A DNA stretch of 64,000 bases, taken from CALMEC01 sp963706315 (GTDB taxonomy: Bacteria > Actinomycetota > Thermoleophilia > Miltoncostaeales > Miltoncostaeaceae). The DNA lies in NCBI GenBank assembly GCA_963706315.1, contig CAVPMA010000024.1, positions 1-64,000 on the forward strand, in the 5' to 3' direction. Each line of letters opens with the position of its first letter. The first letter of the stretch is position 1. The notes beneath the pieces were generated by a model. It searched no databases, had not been told where the DNA came from, and saw nothing but the letters and a program-made list of their open reading frames with translations. Made by a program: the position numbers and the translations under genes. Shown here in pieces: positions 42,881 to 50,898 of this stretch.

Positions 42881-42909
42881 CCGTAATCCGTCCGAGGAGT
42901 CAGGCAGTC

Positions 42910-43995
42910 GTGGCGTACCAGGTCACCTTCATTCCCGGCGACGGCACAGGCCCGGAGATCGCCGACGCAACGAAACGCGTCCTCGACGCCACCGGCGTCG
43001 ACTTCGAATGGGATGTGCAGGAAGCCGGTGTCGACATCATGGAGACCGCGGGCACACCGCTGCCGGACTCGGTCATCGAGTCGATCAAGAAGAACAAGAT
43101 CGCGATCAAGGGGCCGATCACCACCCCGGTCGGGACCGGGTTCAGAAGCGTGAACGTCGCGCTGCGGAAGGCGATCGACCTCTACGCGTGTGTACGTCCC
43201 TGCAAGAGCTACAAGGGCGTACGCTCGCGGTATGAGGACATCGACCTCGTCTTCATCCGCGAGAATACGGAGGACCTCTACGCCGGCATCGAGTTCGAGA
43301 AGGACACGCCGGAGGAGCTCAGGATCAAGGAGGAGATCGAGCGTCTGCTGCCCGGGGTGAAGATCAACGACCACTCCGGGATCTCGATCAAGCCCATCTC
43401 CGTCGCCGGCACGCGCCGCATCGTCCAGTACGCGTTCGACTACGCCCGGGAGTACGGCCGCAAGAAGGTCACGGCCGTGCACAAGGCCAACATCATGAAG
43501 TACACCGACGGGCTGTTCCTCGCAGTCGCGACCGAGGTCGCGGAGCAGAACTCCGACATCGAGTTCGAGGAGCGCATCGTCGACAACATGTGCATGCAGC
43601 TCGTGCAGAAGCCCGAGCTCTACGACGTGCTCGTGCTGCCGAACCTCTACGGCGACATCCTGAGCGACCTCGGCGCCGGCCTCGTCGGCGGCCTGGGCGT
43701 CGCCCCGGGCGCCAACATCGGCACCCACGCCGCGCTGTTCGAGCCGACGCACGGCAGCGCCCCGAAGTACGCCGGCCAGAACAAGGTCAACCCGATGGCC
43801 ATGATGTTCTCCGGTGTCATGATGCTTCGGTACCTCAAGGAGACCGAGGCCGCCGACCGTCTCGAGAACGCGATGGCGGAGCTGATCATGGAAGGCAAGG
43901 ACGTCACCTACGATATGAAGCCCAACCGGGACGACCCGACCGCCGTCGGGACGAGCGGCGTCGCCGACGCCCTCATCAAGAAGCTCCAGGGCTGA
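42910..43995 (+). CDS. icd: Isocitrate/isopropylmalate dehydrogenase family, probable NAD-isocitrate dehydrogenase
   Basis: It oxidatively decarboxylates isocitrate to 2-oxoglutarate (inferred). The 361-residue protein has the family start FIPGDGTGPEI, the isocitrate-type substrate loop PVGTGFRSVNVALRK with the Ser-Asn pair, the RENTEDLYAGIE motif, KANIMKYTDGLF, and GDILSDLGAGLVGGLG. The adenine-binding region HGSAPKYAGQNKVNP matches NAD-dependent IDH of this subfamily more than NADP enzymes. GTG 42910 follows GAGGAG. The next gene, mdh, starts 31 bases downstream, so the two TCA enzymes form a unit. Isopropylmalate dehydrogenase is excluded by the substrate loop. Confidence 0.88.
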   Translation: MAYQVTFIPGDGTGPEIADATKRVLDATGVDFEWDVQEAGVDIMETAGTPLPDSVIESIKKNKIAIKGPITTPVGTGFRSVNVALRKAIDLYACVRPCKSYKGVRSRYEDIDLVFIRENTEDLYAGIEFEKDTPEELRIKEEIERLLPGVKINDHSGISIKPISVAGTRRIVQYAFDYAREYGRKKVTAVHKANIMKYTDGLFLAVATEVAEQNSDIEFEERIVDNMCMQLVQKPELYDVLVLPNLYGDILSDLGAGLVGGLGVAPGANIGTHAALFEPTHGSAPKYAGQNKVNPMAMMFSGVMMLRYLKETEAADRLENAMAELIMEGKDVTYDMKPNRDDPTAVGTSGVADALIKKLQG

Positions 43996-44026
43996 CGTTC
44001 CCGGCAAGTAGACCCAAGAGGAGACC

Positions 44027-45013
44027 GTGAAGAACCCGATTCGCGTTGCCGTGACCGGCGCTGCCGGCCAGATCGGCTACAGCCTGCTGCCCCGCATCGC
44101 CGCCGGTGAGATGTTCGGCGCCGACCAGCCCCTGATCCTCCAACTCCTGGAGATCCCCGTCGAGGGGCCCCAGAAGGCGATGCGCGGCGTCGCGATGGAG
44201 CTCGACGACTGCGCCTTCCCCCTCCTGCACGGCATGGTGCTCGCCGACGACCCCAAGGTCGCCTTCAAGGACGTCAACTGGTGCCTGCTCGTCGGCTCCA
44301 AGCCGCGGGGCCCGGGAATGGAGCGTGCCGACCTCCTCCGCGAGAACGGCAGGATCTTCGTAGAGCAGGGCAAGGCCATCGACGAGGTCGCGGCGGACGA
44401 CTGCCGTGTCGCCGTCGTCGGCAACCCGTGCAACACCAACGTGATGATCGCCGCCGCACAGGCCAAGCGGCTGCCCGCCGAGCGGTTCACCGCGATGACC
44501 CGCCTCGACCAGAACCGCGCGGTCACCCAGATCGCCCAGAAGGCCGGCGTCAAGGTCACCGACGTCGAGCGCCTCATCATCTTCGGGAACCACTCGCCGA
44601 CGATGTTCGCCGACTTCACCAACGGGACGATCAACGGCACGCCGATCACCGAGGCGATTACCGACCACGCCTGGCTCCGCGAGGAATTCCTCCCGACGGT
44701 CGGCAAGCGCGGCGCGGCGATCATCGACGCGCGCGGGCTGTCGAGCGCGGCGTCGGCGGCGAACGCGCTGATCGACCACATCAGGGCCCTGACGACCCCG
44801 AGCGACACGCTGCACTCCGTCGCCGTGCGTTCCGACGGCAACTACGGCTTCTCCGAGGGCGTGTGGGCGTCGGTTCCGGTGCGCACCACCGCGCCGGGCG
44901 AGTACGCCGTCGACACCGGCTTCGTCCATGACGAGTTCGCCACGGGCAAGATCACGTTGACGAACGACGAGCTCGTCGGTGAGCGCGAGACCGTCGCCGA
45001 GATGCTCGGATAG
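44027..45013 (+). CDS. mdh: Malate dehydrogenase
   Basis: Mdh interconverts malate and oxaloacetate with NAD. The 328-residue protein has the NAD Rossmann motif VTGAAGQIGYSLLPRIA, the substrate-binding Arg segment (GSKPRGPGMERADLL), the NPCNTN motif and the catalytic His in FGNHSPTMFADF. This is the MDH type found in actinobacteria and related to cytosolic MDH. GTG 44027 is preceded by AGAGGAGA. It follows icd directly and precedes a glycosyltransferase gene by four bases. Confidence 0.95.
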   Translation: MKNPIRVAVTGAAGQIGYSLLPRIAAGEMFGADQPLILQLLEIPVEGPQKAMRGVAMELDDCAFPLLHGMVLADDPKVAFKDVNWCLLVGSKPRGPGMERADLLRENGRIFVEQGKAIDEVAADDCRVAVVGNPCNTNVMIAAAQAKRLPAERFTAMTRLDQNRAVTQIAQKAGVKVTDVERLIIFGNHSPTMFADFTNGTINGTPITEAITDHAWLREEFLPTVGKRGAAIIDARGLSSAASAANALIDHIRALTTPSDTLHSVAVRSDGNYGFSEGVWASVPVRTTAPGEYAVDTGFVHDEFATGKITLTNDELVGERETVAEMLG

Positions 45014-45017
45014 TTCG

Positions 45018-45758
45018 TTGGACCCGACGGCGGCAGATGCGCCCCGCCTGTCCGTCGTCCTGCCCGCATACAACGAGGAGGCCAGGCTGCCGGCGACACT
45101 GGCGGCCTGGTCGGAGTACCTCGCGGCGCAGCCGTACCCGTGGGAGCTCGTGGTCGCCGACGACGGGAGCCGGGACGGCACCGCCGCCGCGGCGGACGAC
45201 TTCGCCTCCGGCCATCCCGGGGTGCGCGTGGTACGCCTCCCCCAGAACCGCGGCAAGGGGGGCGCGGTGCGCGAGGGCGTCCTCGCCGCGCGTGGCGACG
45301 TGATCCTCTTCGCCGACGCCGACCTCGGTATCCCGGCGCACTTCGCCGCCGCGGCGCTCGCCACGATCGACGCCGGAGCCGACGTCGCGGCGGGGGAGCG
45401 GAGCCTGCGCACCTACGCCAGCGAGGAGCGCAGCGTCACGCGGCTGCTGGCGGGGCTCGCCGTGCAGATCAGTCGCCGCGTGCTGGCGCTGACATTCGTG
45501 CGTGACAGCCAGTGCGGCTTCAAGGCCTTTCGTCGTGGTGCCGCGAACGCGATCTTCTCCCGAGCGCTGATCGACTCGTTCGCATTCGACATCGAGGTGC
45601 TCTACCTCGCGCGACGCCTGGGTTACCGGGTGCGTCCGTTCCCGGTGAAGATGGCGTTTCGCGCCGGCTCGACGTACGACGTGCGCAAGCACCTGCCGAG
45701 GTTCCTCGCCGACATCGCCCGCGTTCGGGCGAACGCGCTCCGCGGGCGCTACCGCTGA
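45018..45758 (+). CDS. Family 2 glycosyltransferase (polyprenyl-phosphate sugar synthase-like)
   Basis: This 246-residue protein has the GT2 start SVVLPAYNEEARLPATL, VVADDGSRDGT, the NRGKGGAVREGVLAARG loop and the DADLGI DxD-type motif, then CGFKAFRR and FAFDIEVLYLARRLGY. It lacks C-terminal membrane helices. It closely resembles dolichyl/polyprenyl-phosphate glucosyl- or mannosyltransferases. TTG 45018 is used; an upstream ATG at 44979 within mdh is less likely. It lies four bases after mdh, so it may be co-transcribed although functionally unrelated. Confidence 0.82.
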   Translation: MDPTAADAPRLSVVLPAYNEEARLPATLAAWSEYLAAQPYPWELVVADDGSRDGTAAAADDFASGHPGVRVVRLPQNRGKGGAVREGVLAARGDVILFADADLGIPAHFAAAALATIDAGADVAAGERSLRTYASEERSVTRLLAGLAVQISRRVLALTFVRDSQCGFKAFRRGAANAIFSRALIDSFAFDIEVLYLARRLGYRVRPFPVKMAFRAGSTYDVRKHLPRFLADIARVRANALRGRYR

Positions 45759-45811
45759 TGATGTCGCCGGCCGCCGGCACGACGGGCAACGGCCCACCGG
45801 GGGTGTGACGC

Positions 45812-46411
45812 ATGGGTCGACGGGGATTCCTGGCGGGCGCGACGGTCGACCTCTACACCGGGGGCCGGGCGGCGGTGGCGTTCGAGGCTCCTCCGGGGCG
45901 CTGGCCGGAGCACGAGGCGGCGGACCGCCTGCTCCTCGTCGTGGCGCTCCCGGTGATCGCCATGAACGCGGTCGAGACGTCCGGAGTGAATTGGCTCCAG
46001 GGGCGGCTGCGCCAGGTCGCGCTGATGCTGAGCGCTTCGGACGACGTCGCGTACGAGCCCGAGGTCGTCGTCGTGACGTCCGCCGGGCCCGGTGACCTTC
46101 GCGTCGGGCTGCGGCTCACGAACTCGCCGGTCGGCCCGAGCCCGTCGCTCGTCGATCGCGCGGTCGGCATCCAATCGCTCGCGCTGGCGTTGGAGGCGGT
46201 GGCGTTGGTCGGCTTCGAGGGAGCTCCCGCCGACGAGCGCCTCGCGGCGGCGCTTGCGATCGAGGGAGTGCTCGCGTGGTTCTACGACGCGAGCCCCGGC
46301 CACCGGCCACCGGCGCAGGCCATGGGCTACGCGCTGGCCTACGCGGCCGCCCGGTTCGAGGGCGTCGGCCGCCCCGCCCCGGCGGCGCTCGCCGAGGCCG
46401 CCTCCGCCTGA
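45812..46411 (+). CDS. Hypothetical protein
   Basis: The protein has 199 residues. It opens with short beta-type segments (FLAGATVDLYTGGRAAVAFE), has a hydrophobic helix (RLLLVVALPVIAMNAVET), a VAYEPEVVVVTSAGPGDLRVGLRL strand and Ala-rich helices to the end (LAAALAIEGVLAWFYDA). No membrane topology is certain and no motif is recognised. It follows the glycosyltransferase by 53 bases on the same strand and converges with the SpoIID-NlpC/P60 gene. Confidence 0.5.
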   Translation: MGRRGFLAGATVDLYTGGRAAVAFEAPPGRWPEHEAADRLLLVVALPVIAMNAVETSGVNWLQGRLRQVALMLSASDDVAYEPEVVVVTSAGPGDLRVGLRLTNSPVGPSPSLVDRAVGIQSLALALEAVALVGFEGAPADERLAAALAIEGVLAWFYDASPGHRPPAQAMGYALAYAAARFEGVGRPAPAALAEAASA

Positions 46412-46441
46412 CTGGCGGCGCGTGCCCCGTGCGATGCGGTC

Positions 46442-47722
46442 CTACACGGTGACGTAGCGGCGACCGCCCGCGAACTGCCGCGCGTAGTACCCCTTCGTGA
46501 TGTCGGTGACCCTCACCACGTCGCCCGTGTGAGGCGCGTGCACCATCTGGCCGTTGCCGATGTAGATGCCCATGTGATGGATATAGCCCGAGCTGTCCGC
46601 GAAGAACACCGCGTCACCGGGCAGCAACTCCGGGACGGTGCGGATCGGCTGGCCGATCCGGGCCTGGTCGGCCGCGACTCTGGGGAGCTTGACGCCCTGC
46701 TGCGCGTAGACGTAGTAGACGAGCCCGGAGCAATCGAACCCGGACGGTGATGTCCCGCCCCACTGATACGCCACCCCGAGGAAGGTCATCGCGAGGTCGA
46801 CCGCCTTCTGGGCCTTGCCGGCGGCGGCGCCCTCGACCGCCTTGAAGGGGCCGAAGGCGACGGGGTAGGGGGTGCCCGGTCGGGGCTGGAATGCCAGCGA
46901 GCCCATCGCGACGTTCCCGCTGAAGGACGCCGGGTAGGGGTAGCCCGAGCGCCGGAGGGTGAGGTTCTTGGTCCGCTGCACGGCGAGGGTCGTGCGGATC
47001 CGCTCGCCGTCGAGGCCGAGGTACTTCGGGTCGGACGCGGTGAAGTCGAACGGCGCGGTCTGGAGCTTGCGCTGGGTCAGCGCCCTGGATCGCAGTGCGA
47101 TCGCGCCCGCCCGCAGGGTGGAGGGAGCCGCCACGCCCCACGTCGGCGGCATGTCGCCGGGGAGCGTCCCCAGGAGGTACTCCTCGACGTCGAGGACGTT
47201 GACGATCGTCATGAGGCCGGCGCGCCCCTTCTGGACGCGCAGCACGCCGCGGTAGCGCCGGTCGATCGTGCTGGGCTCGGCCAGCCGAACGCCGGTGGGC
47301 GCTTTGAGTGAGTCGACGAGCACGGGGCCCTTGAGCGTGTATTTGGTGGACGGGGCGTCGAGGTCGACGACGGTGAACGACGCGCCCGAGCGCTTGACCT
47401 CGTAGCGATGCTCGGCGAGCAGCGTGACCGTTGTGAACCGCCCGTTGCCGCCATCGGTCAACGCCAGGTTTGACTGGCCGGTCACGACGGCGTTCGGCTG
47501 GTCGTCGGCGAGCATCACGCGGATCGGCGCCTCCTGCATGCGCGCCATGGTCACTCCGGGGAACGCCTTCCGGAGAATCTGTGGAGCGCTCTTGCCCTTC
47601 TTGCCGAGGCGGAAGGCCTCCTGGCGGCTGATCGCGGCGGTCGCCGAACCCGCCACTGAGAGAGCGACCGCGGCCATCAAAGCCAGTTGAACCTTGCGGG
47701 AGACGACATTCGCTCGACGCAC
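46442..47722 (-). CDS. SpoIID/LytB domain fused to NlpC/P60 peptidase
   Basis: This 426-residue secreted protein has a signal peptide at about 10-30, a SpoIID-like amidase-enhancer/lytic domain at about 65-290 (GVLRVQKGRAGLMTIVNVLDVEEYLLGTLPGDMPPTWG, then LRAGAIALRSRAL), and a C-terminal NlpC/P60 domain with the catalytic Cys in FDCSGLVYYVY, His in HHMGIYIG and polar third residue in MVHAPHTGDVV. SpoIID of Firmicutes cuts glycan strands; NlpC/P60 cleaves peptide stems. The combination suggests a cell-wall hydrolase acting on both. GTG 47722 is leaderless: TAGGGT lies six bases upstream. Confidence 0.88.
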   Translation of the reverse strand: MRRANVVSRKVQLALMAAVALSVAGSATAAISRQEAFRLGKKGKSAPQILRKAFPGVTMARMQEAPIRVMLADDQPNAVVTGQSNLALTDGGNGRFTTVTLLAEHRYEVKRSGASFTVVDLDAPSTKYTLKGPVLVDSLKAPTGVRLAEPSTIDRRYRGVLRVQKGRAGLMTIVNVLDVEEYLLGTLPGDMPPTWGVAAPSTLRAGAIALRSRALTQRKLQTAPFDFTASDPKYLGLDGERIRTTLAVQRTKNLTLRRSGYPYPASFSGNVAMGSLAFQPRPGTPYPVAFGPFKAVEGAAAGKAQKAVDLAMTFLGVAYQWGGTSPSGFDCSGLVYYVYAQQGVKLPRVAADQARIGQPIRTVPELLPGDAVFFADSSGYIHHMGIYIGNGQMVHAPHTGDVVRVTDITKGYYARQFAGGRRYVTV

Positions 47723-47728
47723 CGGGCC

Positions 47729-47734
47729 ACCCTA
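47729..47734 (-). promoter_or_regulatory. TAGGGT -10 box of the SpoIID-NlpC/P60 gene
   Basis: TAGGGT lies six bases before the GTG with no Shine-Dalgarno. The same TTGGTAGGGT string also precedes the aminotransferase gene at the same spacing. Confidence 0.5.
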
Positions 47735-47753
47735 CCAAACGTCCCCCGGGGCC

Positions 47754-47969
47754 CTAGCGGTGTCGGTGCGAACGCCCATGACGTTTAAGAAATGCCCGCT
47801 CATCCAGGTGTTCCAGGTCGCGGGCGAACACCGCGCCGAGCGCCGTCGCCTCGGCCTCCGGCCCGTCGACCGGAGCGCGGATGACGATCCTCCGCGACGC
47901 CCGGTCGACGACCAGCACCTCGAATCGTGGCGGGTGTCGCGCCAGGGGCCCGAGCATCATGCGGACCAT
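47754..47969 (-). CDS. Small basic protein, hypothetical
   Basis: A 71-residue peptide with an N-terminal MVRMMLGPLARHPPRFEVLVV, a charged middle (DRASRRIVIRAPVDGPEA) and a His/Arg-rich end (FLKRHGRSHRHR). ATG 47969 has AAGGTG four bases upstream; a GTG at 48005 (EVVVRRPEPAKV) would lengthen it. It follows the LapA-like gene on the same strand. No family recognised, and coding is not certain. Confidence 0.4.
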   Translation of the reverse strand: MVRMMLGPLARHPPRFEVLVVDRASRRIVIRAPVDGPEAEATALGAVFARDLEHLDERAFLKRHGRSHRHR

Positions 47970-48028
47970 CGACACCTTGGCCGGTTCGGGGCGCCGGACC
48001 ACCACCTCCAGTGTGAGCGCCGCGGAGA

Positions 48029-48307
48029 TCAGGCCCCCTGCTTGTTGGCCTTCCGCTTCGCGCGGTACCGGCGCACCTGGCCCGGCAGCAGCCAGCCGCC
48101 CAGGAACCCCAGGACGAGCGAGCAGATGATGACCCATATCAGCGACGAGGTCGTCGTGAAGAAGACGAAGCTGACCTTGACGTCGCGGGTGTTCCTGAAG
48201 ATGAAGGTGACCAGCAGGATCCCCACAACGACGAGGACCCCGACCCGGATCAGCTGCCGGCGCTGGCGCTCGTCGAGCCCGTCGCCGGGCGGTGTGGGGT
48301 CTGCCAT
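48029..48307 (-). CDS. LapA/DUF1049-like membrane protein
   Basis: This 92-residue protein has a short cytoplasmic lead and two membrane helices (IRVGVLVVVGILLVTFIF and LIWVIICSLVLGFLGGWLL) separated by NTRDVKVSFVFFTTTSS, the classic DUF1049/LapA arrangement, then a basic tail. In E. coli LapA relates to LPS assembly; in this Gram-positive-like lineage the role is unknown. The ATG overlaps the stop of the aminotransferase gene (TGATG). Confidence 0.78.
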   Translation of the reverse strand: MADPTPPGDGLDERQRRQLIRVGVLVVVGILLVTFIFRNTRDVKVSFVFFTTTSSLIWVIICSLVLGFLGGWLLPGQVRRYRAKRKANKQGA

Positions 48308-49401
48308 CAGGCCGCCGCGAGCGCCTCGGAGAAGACGCCGCCGAGCCGTTCCATCCCGTCCGCGATCTCCGCAGTGCCGACCCCGCTGTAGGCCAGCCTG
48401 AGGGTCCGCTCGCCGCCGGTCACGAAGCAGTCGCTGCCCTTGACGTACTGCACGCCGGCCTGCTGGGCGGCCTCGAACAGGGCGTCGGCCGACAGCGGCT
48501 CCGGCAGCTCGAGCCACAGGAAGAAGCCTCCCTGCGGCGGGGTGCAGCGCGTGCCCTCGGGCATGTGACGGAGCCCCTCGACCATCGCGTCGCGGCGCTC
48601 GCGCATGAGGCCGGTCACCCGCTCGACGTTCGGGCCGAACTGGCCATCGGCGACGATGCGGTGGATGGCCGCCTCCGCGAGTAGCGAGGGAGAGATGTAG
48701 GTGCGGGAGGCCACGGCGACGAGGCCCGCGGCGATGGCGGCGGGCGCGACGATGTACCCGACGCGCAGTCCGGGCGCCACCGTCTTCGAGTAGGACGATG
48801 TGAAGATCACCCGCTCCGTGCCTCCGAGCGACTCGATGCTCGGCAGGTGCTCCCCCTCGAATCGCAGGAGCCCGTAGGGATCGTCCTCGAGGATGAGGAA
48901 GTCGTGTCGCTCGGCGAGCTGGACCAGCGCGCGGCGCTTCTCCAGGCTGATGGTCGCCCCGCTGGGGTTCTGGAAGTTTGGGATGGTGTAGAGGAGCTTC
49001 GGCACCCGGCCGGCGGCGCATGCCGCCGCGAGCACGTCGACGTCGAGTCCGTCGTCCTCCACCGGGACCGGCAGCACCTCAACGCCGTGGAGCTTCGCCT
49101 GCAGCAGCGCCCGGTCGTACGTCGGGGCCTCCACGGCGAGCAGCTCGCCCGGGCCGAGCATGCTGTCGAGCAGGAACACGAAGCCCTGCAGCGACCCGTT
49201 GGTGATGAACACGCGGTCGGCCCCGACGTCGTGGTTCGCGGCGATCAGCTCGCGGAGGGGCGGGTACCCGTGCCCCGTGCCGTACGAGAGGATCCGCGTG
49301 GCGTCGGCCGCGAGGGCGGTGATCGCGGCCTGCCCGACAAGGGCGCCCGAGAGGGCCTCCGGGCACGGCGCACCCCGGGCGAAGGAGATCGATTCGCTCA
49401 C
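48307..49401 (-). CDS. PLP-dependent aminotransferase (MocR/LysN-like, no HTH)
   Basis: A 364-residue fold-type I aminotransferase. The PLP lysine lies in SSYSKTVAPGLRVGYI, and GTGHGYPPLRELIA, TNGSLQGF, YTIPNFQNPSGATIS and DDPYGLLRFEGE are family motifs. Proteins of this type act as 2-aminoadipate or broad aminotransferases and share the domain of MocR regulators, but the wHTH is missing here. GTG 49401 follows TAGGGT by six bases (leaderless). It is upstream of lapA in an overlapping unit and diverges from mntH. Confidence 0.88.
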   Translation of the reverse strand: MSESISFARGAPCPEALSGALVGQAAITALAADATRILSYGTGHGYPPLRELIAANHDVGADRVFITNGSLQGFVFLLDSMLGPGELLAVEAPTYDRALLQAKLHGVEVLPVPVEDDGLDVDVLAAACAAGRVPKLLYTIPNFQNPSGATISLEKRRALVQLAERHDFLILEDDPYGLLRFEGEHLPSIESLGGTERVIFTSSYSKTVAPGLRVGYIVAPAAIAAGLVAVASRTYISPSLLAEAAIHRIVADGQFGPNVERVTGLMRERRDAMVEGLRHMPEGTRCTPPQGGFFLWLELPEPLSADALFEAAQQAGVQYVKGSDCFVTGGERTLRLAYSGVGTAEIADGMERLGGVFSEALAAA

Positions 49402-49407
49402 GGGCGG

Positions 49408-49413
49408 ACCCTA
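49408..49413 (-). promoter_or_regulatory. TAGGGT -10 box of the aminotransferase gene
   Basis: TAGGGT lies six bases before the GTG 49401, same hexamer and spacing as before the SpoIID-NlpC/P60 gene; both have GTTGG or TTTGG just upstream. Confidence 0.5.
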
Positions 49414-49510
49414 CCAACGCGTGTCGGGCCCCGGCCTCGCGGCGTGGGCGCCGCACCCGCCACCCCGGCACTGCCTGTCCGCAGATGTCGGGCGTCGTAT
49501 TTGGCGGTGC

Positions 49511-49516
49511 TATCTT
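49511..49516 (+). promoter_or_regulatory. TATCTT -10 box of mntH
   Basis: TATCTT lies 11 bases before the mntH ATG, so transcription should begin inside the palindrome that overlaps the start codon. Confidence 0.45.
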
Positions 49517-49520
49517 CAAA

Positions 49521-49536
49521 GTTCGGCATGCCGAAC
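49521..49536. promoter_or_regulatory. Perfect palindrome over the mntH start (putative metal-regulator operator)
   Basis: GTTCGGCATGCCGAAC is a perfect 16-base palindrome whose centre is the mntH ATG, directly downstream of the -10 box. A repressor bound here would block transcription start. DtxR/MntR-family regulators bind palindromes of this size; the identity of the regulator is inferred. Confidence 0.5.
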
Positions 49537-50871
49537 ACGCCCGCGCCCCCGGCGGAGACGCCGCTCCCCCCTCTCACGATCGACCCTGCCGGGACCGCGC
49601 TGCCGGGCGAACGGCGGGTGCTCTCGGCGGCGGAGCGGTCGCTCCGCGGCGAGCGGCGGGGGATACGGTCGCTGTGGCCGTTTCTCGGTCCTGCGTTCGT
49701 CGCCTCGGTCGCCTACATCGACCCCGGGAACTTCGCCACGAACGTCGCGGCGGGCGCGAAGTACGGCTACATGCTGCTCTGGGTCGTCCTGATGTCGAAC
49801 CTCATGGCGATGCTCATCCAGTCCATGAGCGCCAAGCTCGGCATCGCCACCGGGCTCAACCTGGCCGAGGCCTGCCGCGAGCGCTACTCGAGGCCGGTGT
49901 CGCTGGCGCTGTGGGTCCAGGCCGAGTTCATCGCCATGGCGACCGACCTGGCCGAGGTCATCGGCGCGGCGCTGGGCATGAACCTGCTCTTCGGCATCCC
50001 GCTGTTCCCCGCGGCCGTGATCGCCGGTGCGTTCTCCTTTGGGATCCTCGCGCTCCAGACCTACGGCGGGTTCCGGCGGCTCGAGGCCGTGATCGTCGGG
50101 TTCGTCGGCATCATCATCGTCGGGTTCGCCGTGCAGGTGGTGTCCGCGAGTCCGTCGGGATCCGGCATCGTCAGCGGCCTGACGACCCCGAAGTTCGACG
50201 GCACCGAAAGCGTCCTGCTGGCCGTCGGCATCCTCGGTGCGACGGTCATGCCGCACGTCATCTATCTGCACTCGGCCCTCACCCAGCAGCGGGTCACGCC
50301 GCGTGGCGACCGGGAGCGGCTCCGGCTCTTCCGCTTCGAGCGGACCGACGTGATCATCGCAATGTCGATCGCCGGCGTCGTGAACATGGGGATGATGGTG
50401 ATGGCGGCCGGCGTGTTCCACAGCCGCGGCCTCACGGAGATCGGCGACATCGACGAGGTGGCACGCGGACTCGGCAACCTCGTCGGCACCCATGCCGAGA
50501 TCTTCTTCGGCATCGCCCTGCTGGCGTCGGGGCTGTCGGCGACCTCGGTCGGGACCCTCGCGGGCCAGGTGGTGATGCAGGGGTTCATCCGCCGGCGGAT
50601 CCCCATCTTCCTCCGCCGTGCGATCACGCTCGCGCCGGCGCTCCTGATCGTCGCGATCGGCGTGAACGCCTCACACGCCTTGGTGCTGAGCCAGGTGGTG
50701 CTGTCGTTCGGGATCCCGTTCGCGCTGGTCCCGCTGGTGCTGATCTGCCGCGACCGCCGGACCATGGGCAACCTCGTCAACCTGCGTGGCACCAATGCCC
50801 TGGCCTACGTCGTGACCGTCCTCATCGTCGGTCTGAACCTCTTCCTGCTGCAGCAGACCTTCTTCGGGTAG
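49528..50871 (+). CDS. mntH: Nramp-family divalent metal transporter MntH
   Basis: A proton-coupled Mn2+/Fe2+ importer of about 447 residues with 11-12 membrane helices after a Pro-rich cytoplasmic N-terminus of ~40 residues. The metal-binding helix 1 motif is AYIDPGNFATNVAAGAKYGY (Asp, Asn), and helix 6 has the MPHVIYLHSALTQ motif with the conserved Met/His. ATG 49528 is the centre of a 16-base palindrome. The gene is divergent from the aminotransferase gene and converges with an L,D-transpeptidase gene. Length and motifs are normal. Confidence 0.92.
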   Translation: MPNTPAPPAETPLPPLTIDPAGTALPGERRVLSAAERSLRGERRGIRSLWPFLGPAFVASVAYIDPGNFATNVAAGAKYGYMLLWVVLMSNLMAMLIQSMSAKLGIATGLNLAEACRERYSRPVSLALWVQAEFIAMATDLAEVIGAALGMNLLFGIPLFPAAVIAGAFSFGILALQTYGGFRRLEAVIVGFVGIIIVGFAVQVVSASPSGSGIVSGLTTPKFDGTESVLLAVGILGATVMPHVIYLHSALTQQRVTPRGDRERLRLFRFERTDVIIAMSIAGVVNMGMMVMAAGVFHSRGLTEIGDIDEVARGLGNLVGTHAEIFFGIALLASGLSATSVGTLAGQVVMQGFIRRRIPIFLRRAITLAPALLIVAIGVNASHALVLSQVVLSFGIPFALVPLVLICRDRRTMGNLVNLRGTNALAYVVTVLIVGLNLFLLQQTFFG

Positions 50872-50886
50872 CGCGCCGACCGGCGC
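50869..50886. terminator. Hairpin between convergent mntH and L,D-transpeptidase genes
   Basis: AGCG-CGCC-GACC-GGCG-CT gives an 8-bp GC stem over a four-base loop right at the mntH stop, between convergent genes. There is no T-run; a bidirectional stop is plausible but unproven. Confidence 0.4.
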
Positions 50887-50898
50887 TCGGGACCGCCG

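Noticed and set aside
42910..43995. 3-Isopropylmalate dehydrogenase (leuB)
   Set aside because: The substrate loop TGFRSVNVALRK is of isocitrate type, and the neighbour is mdh rather than leucine genes.
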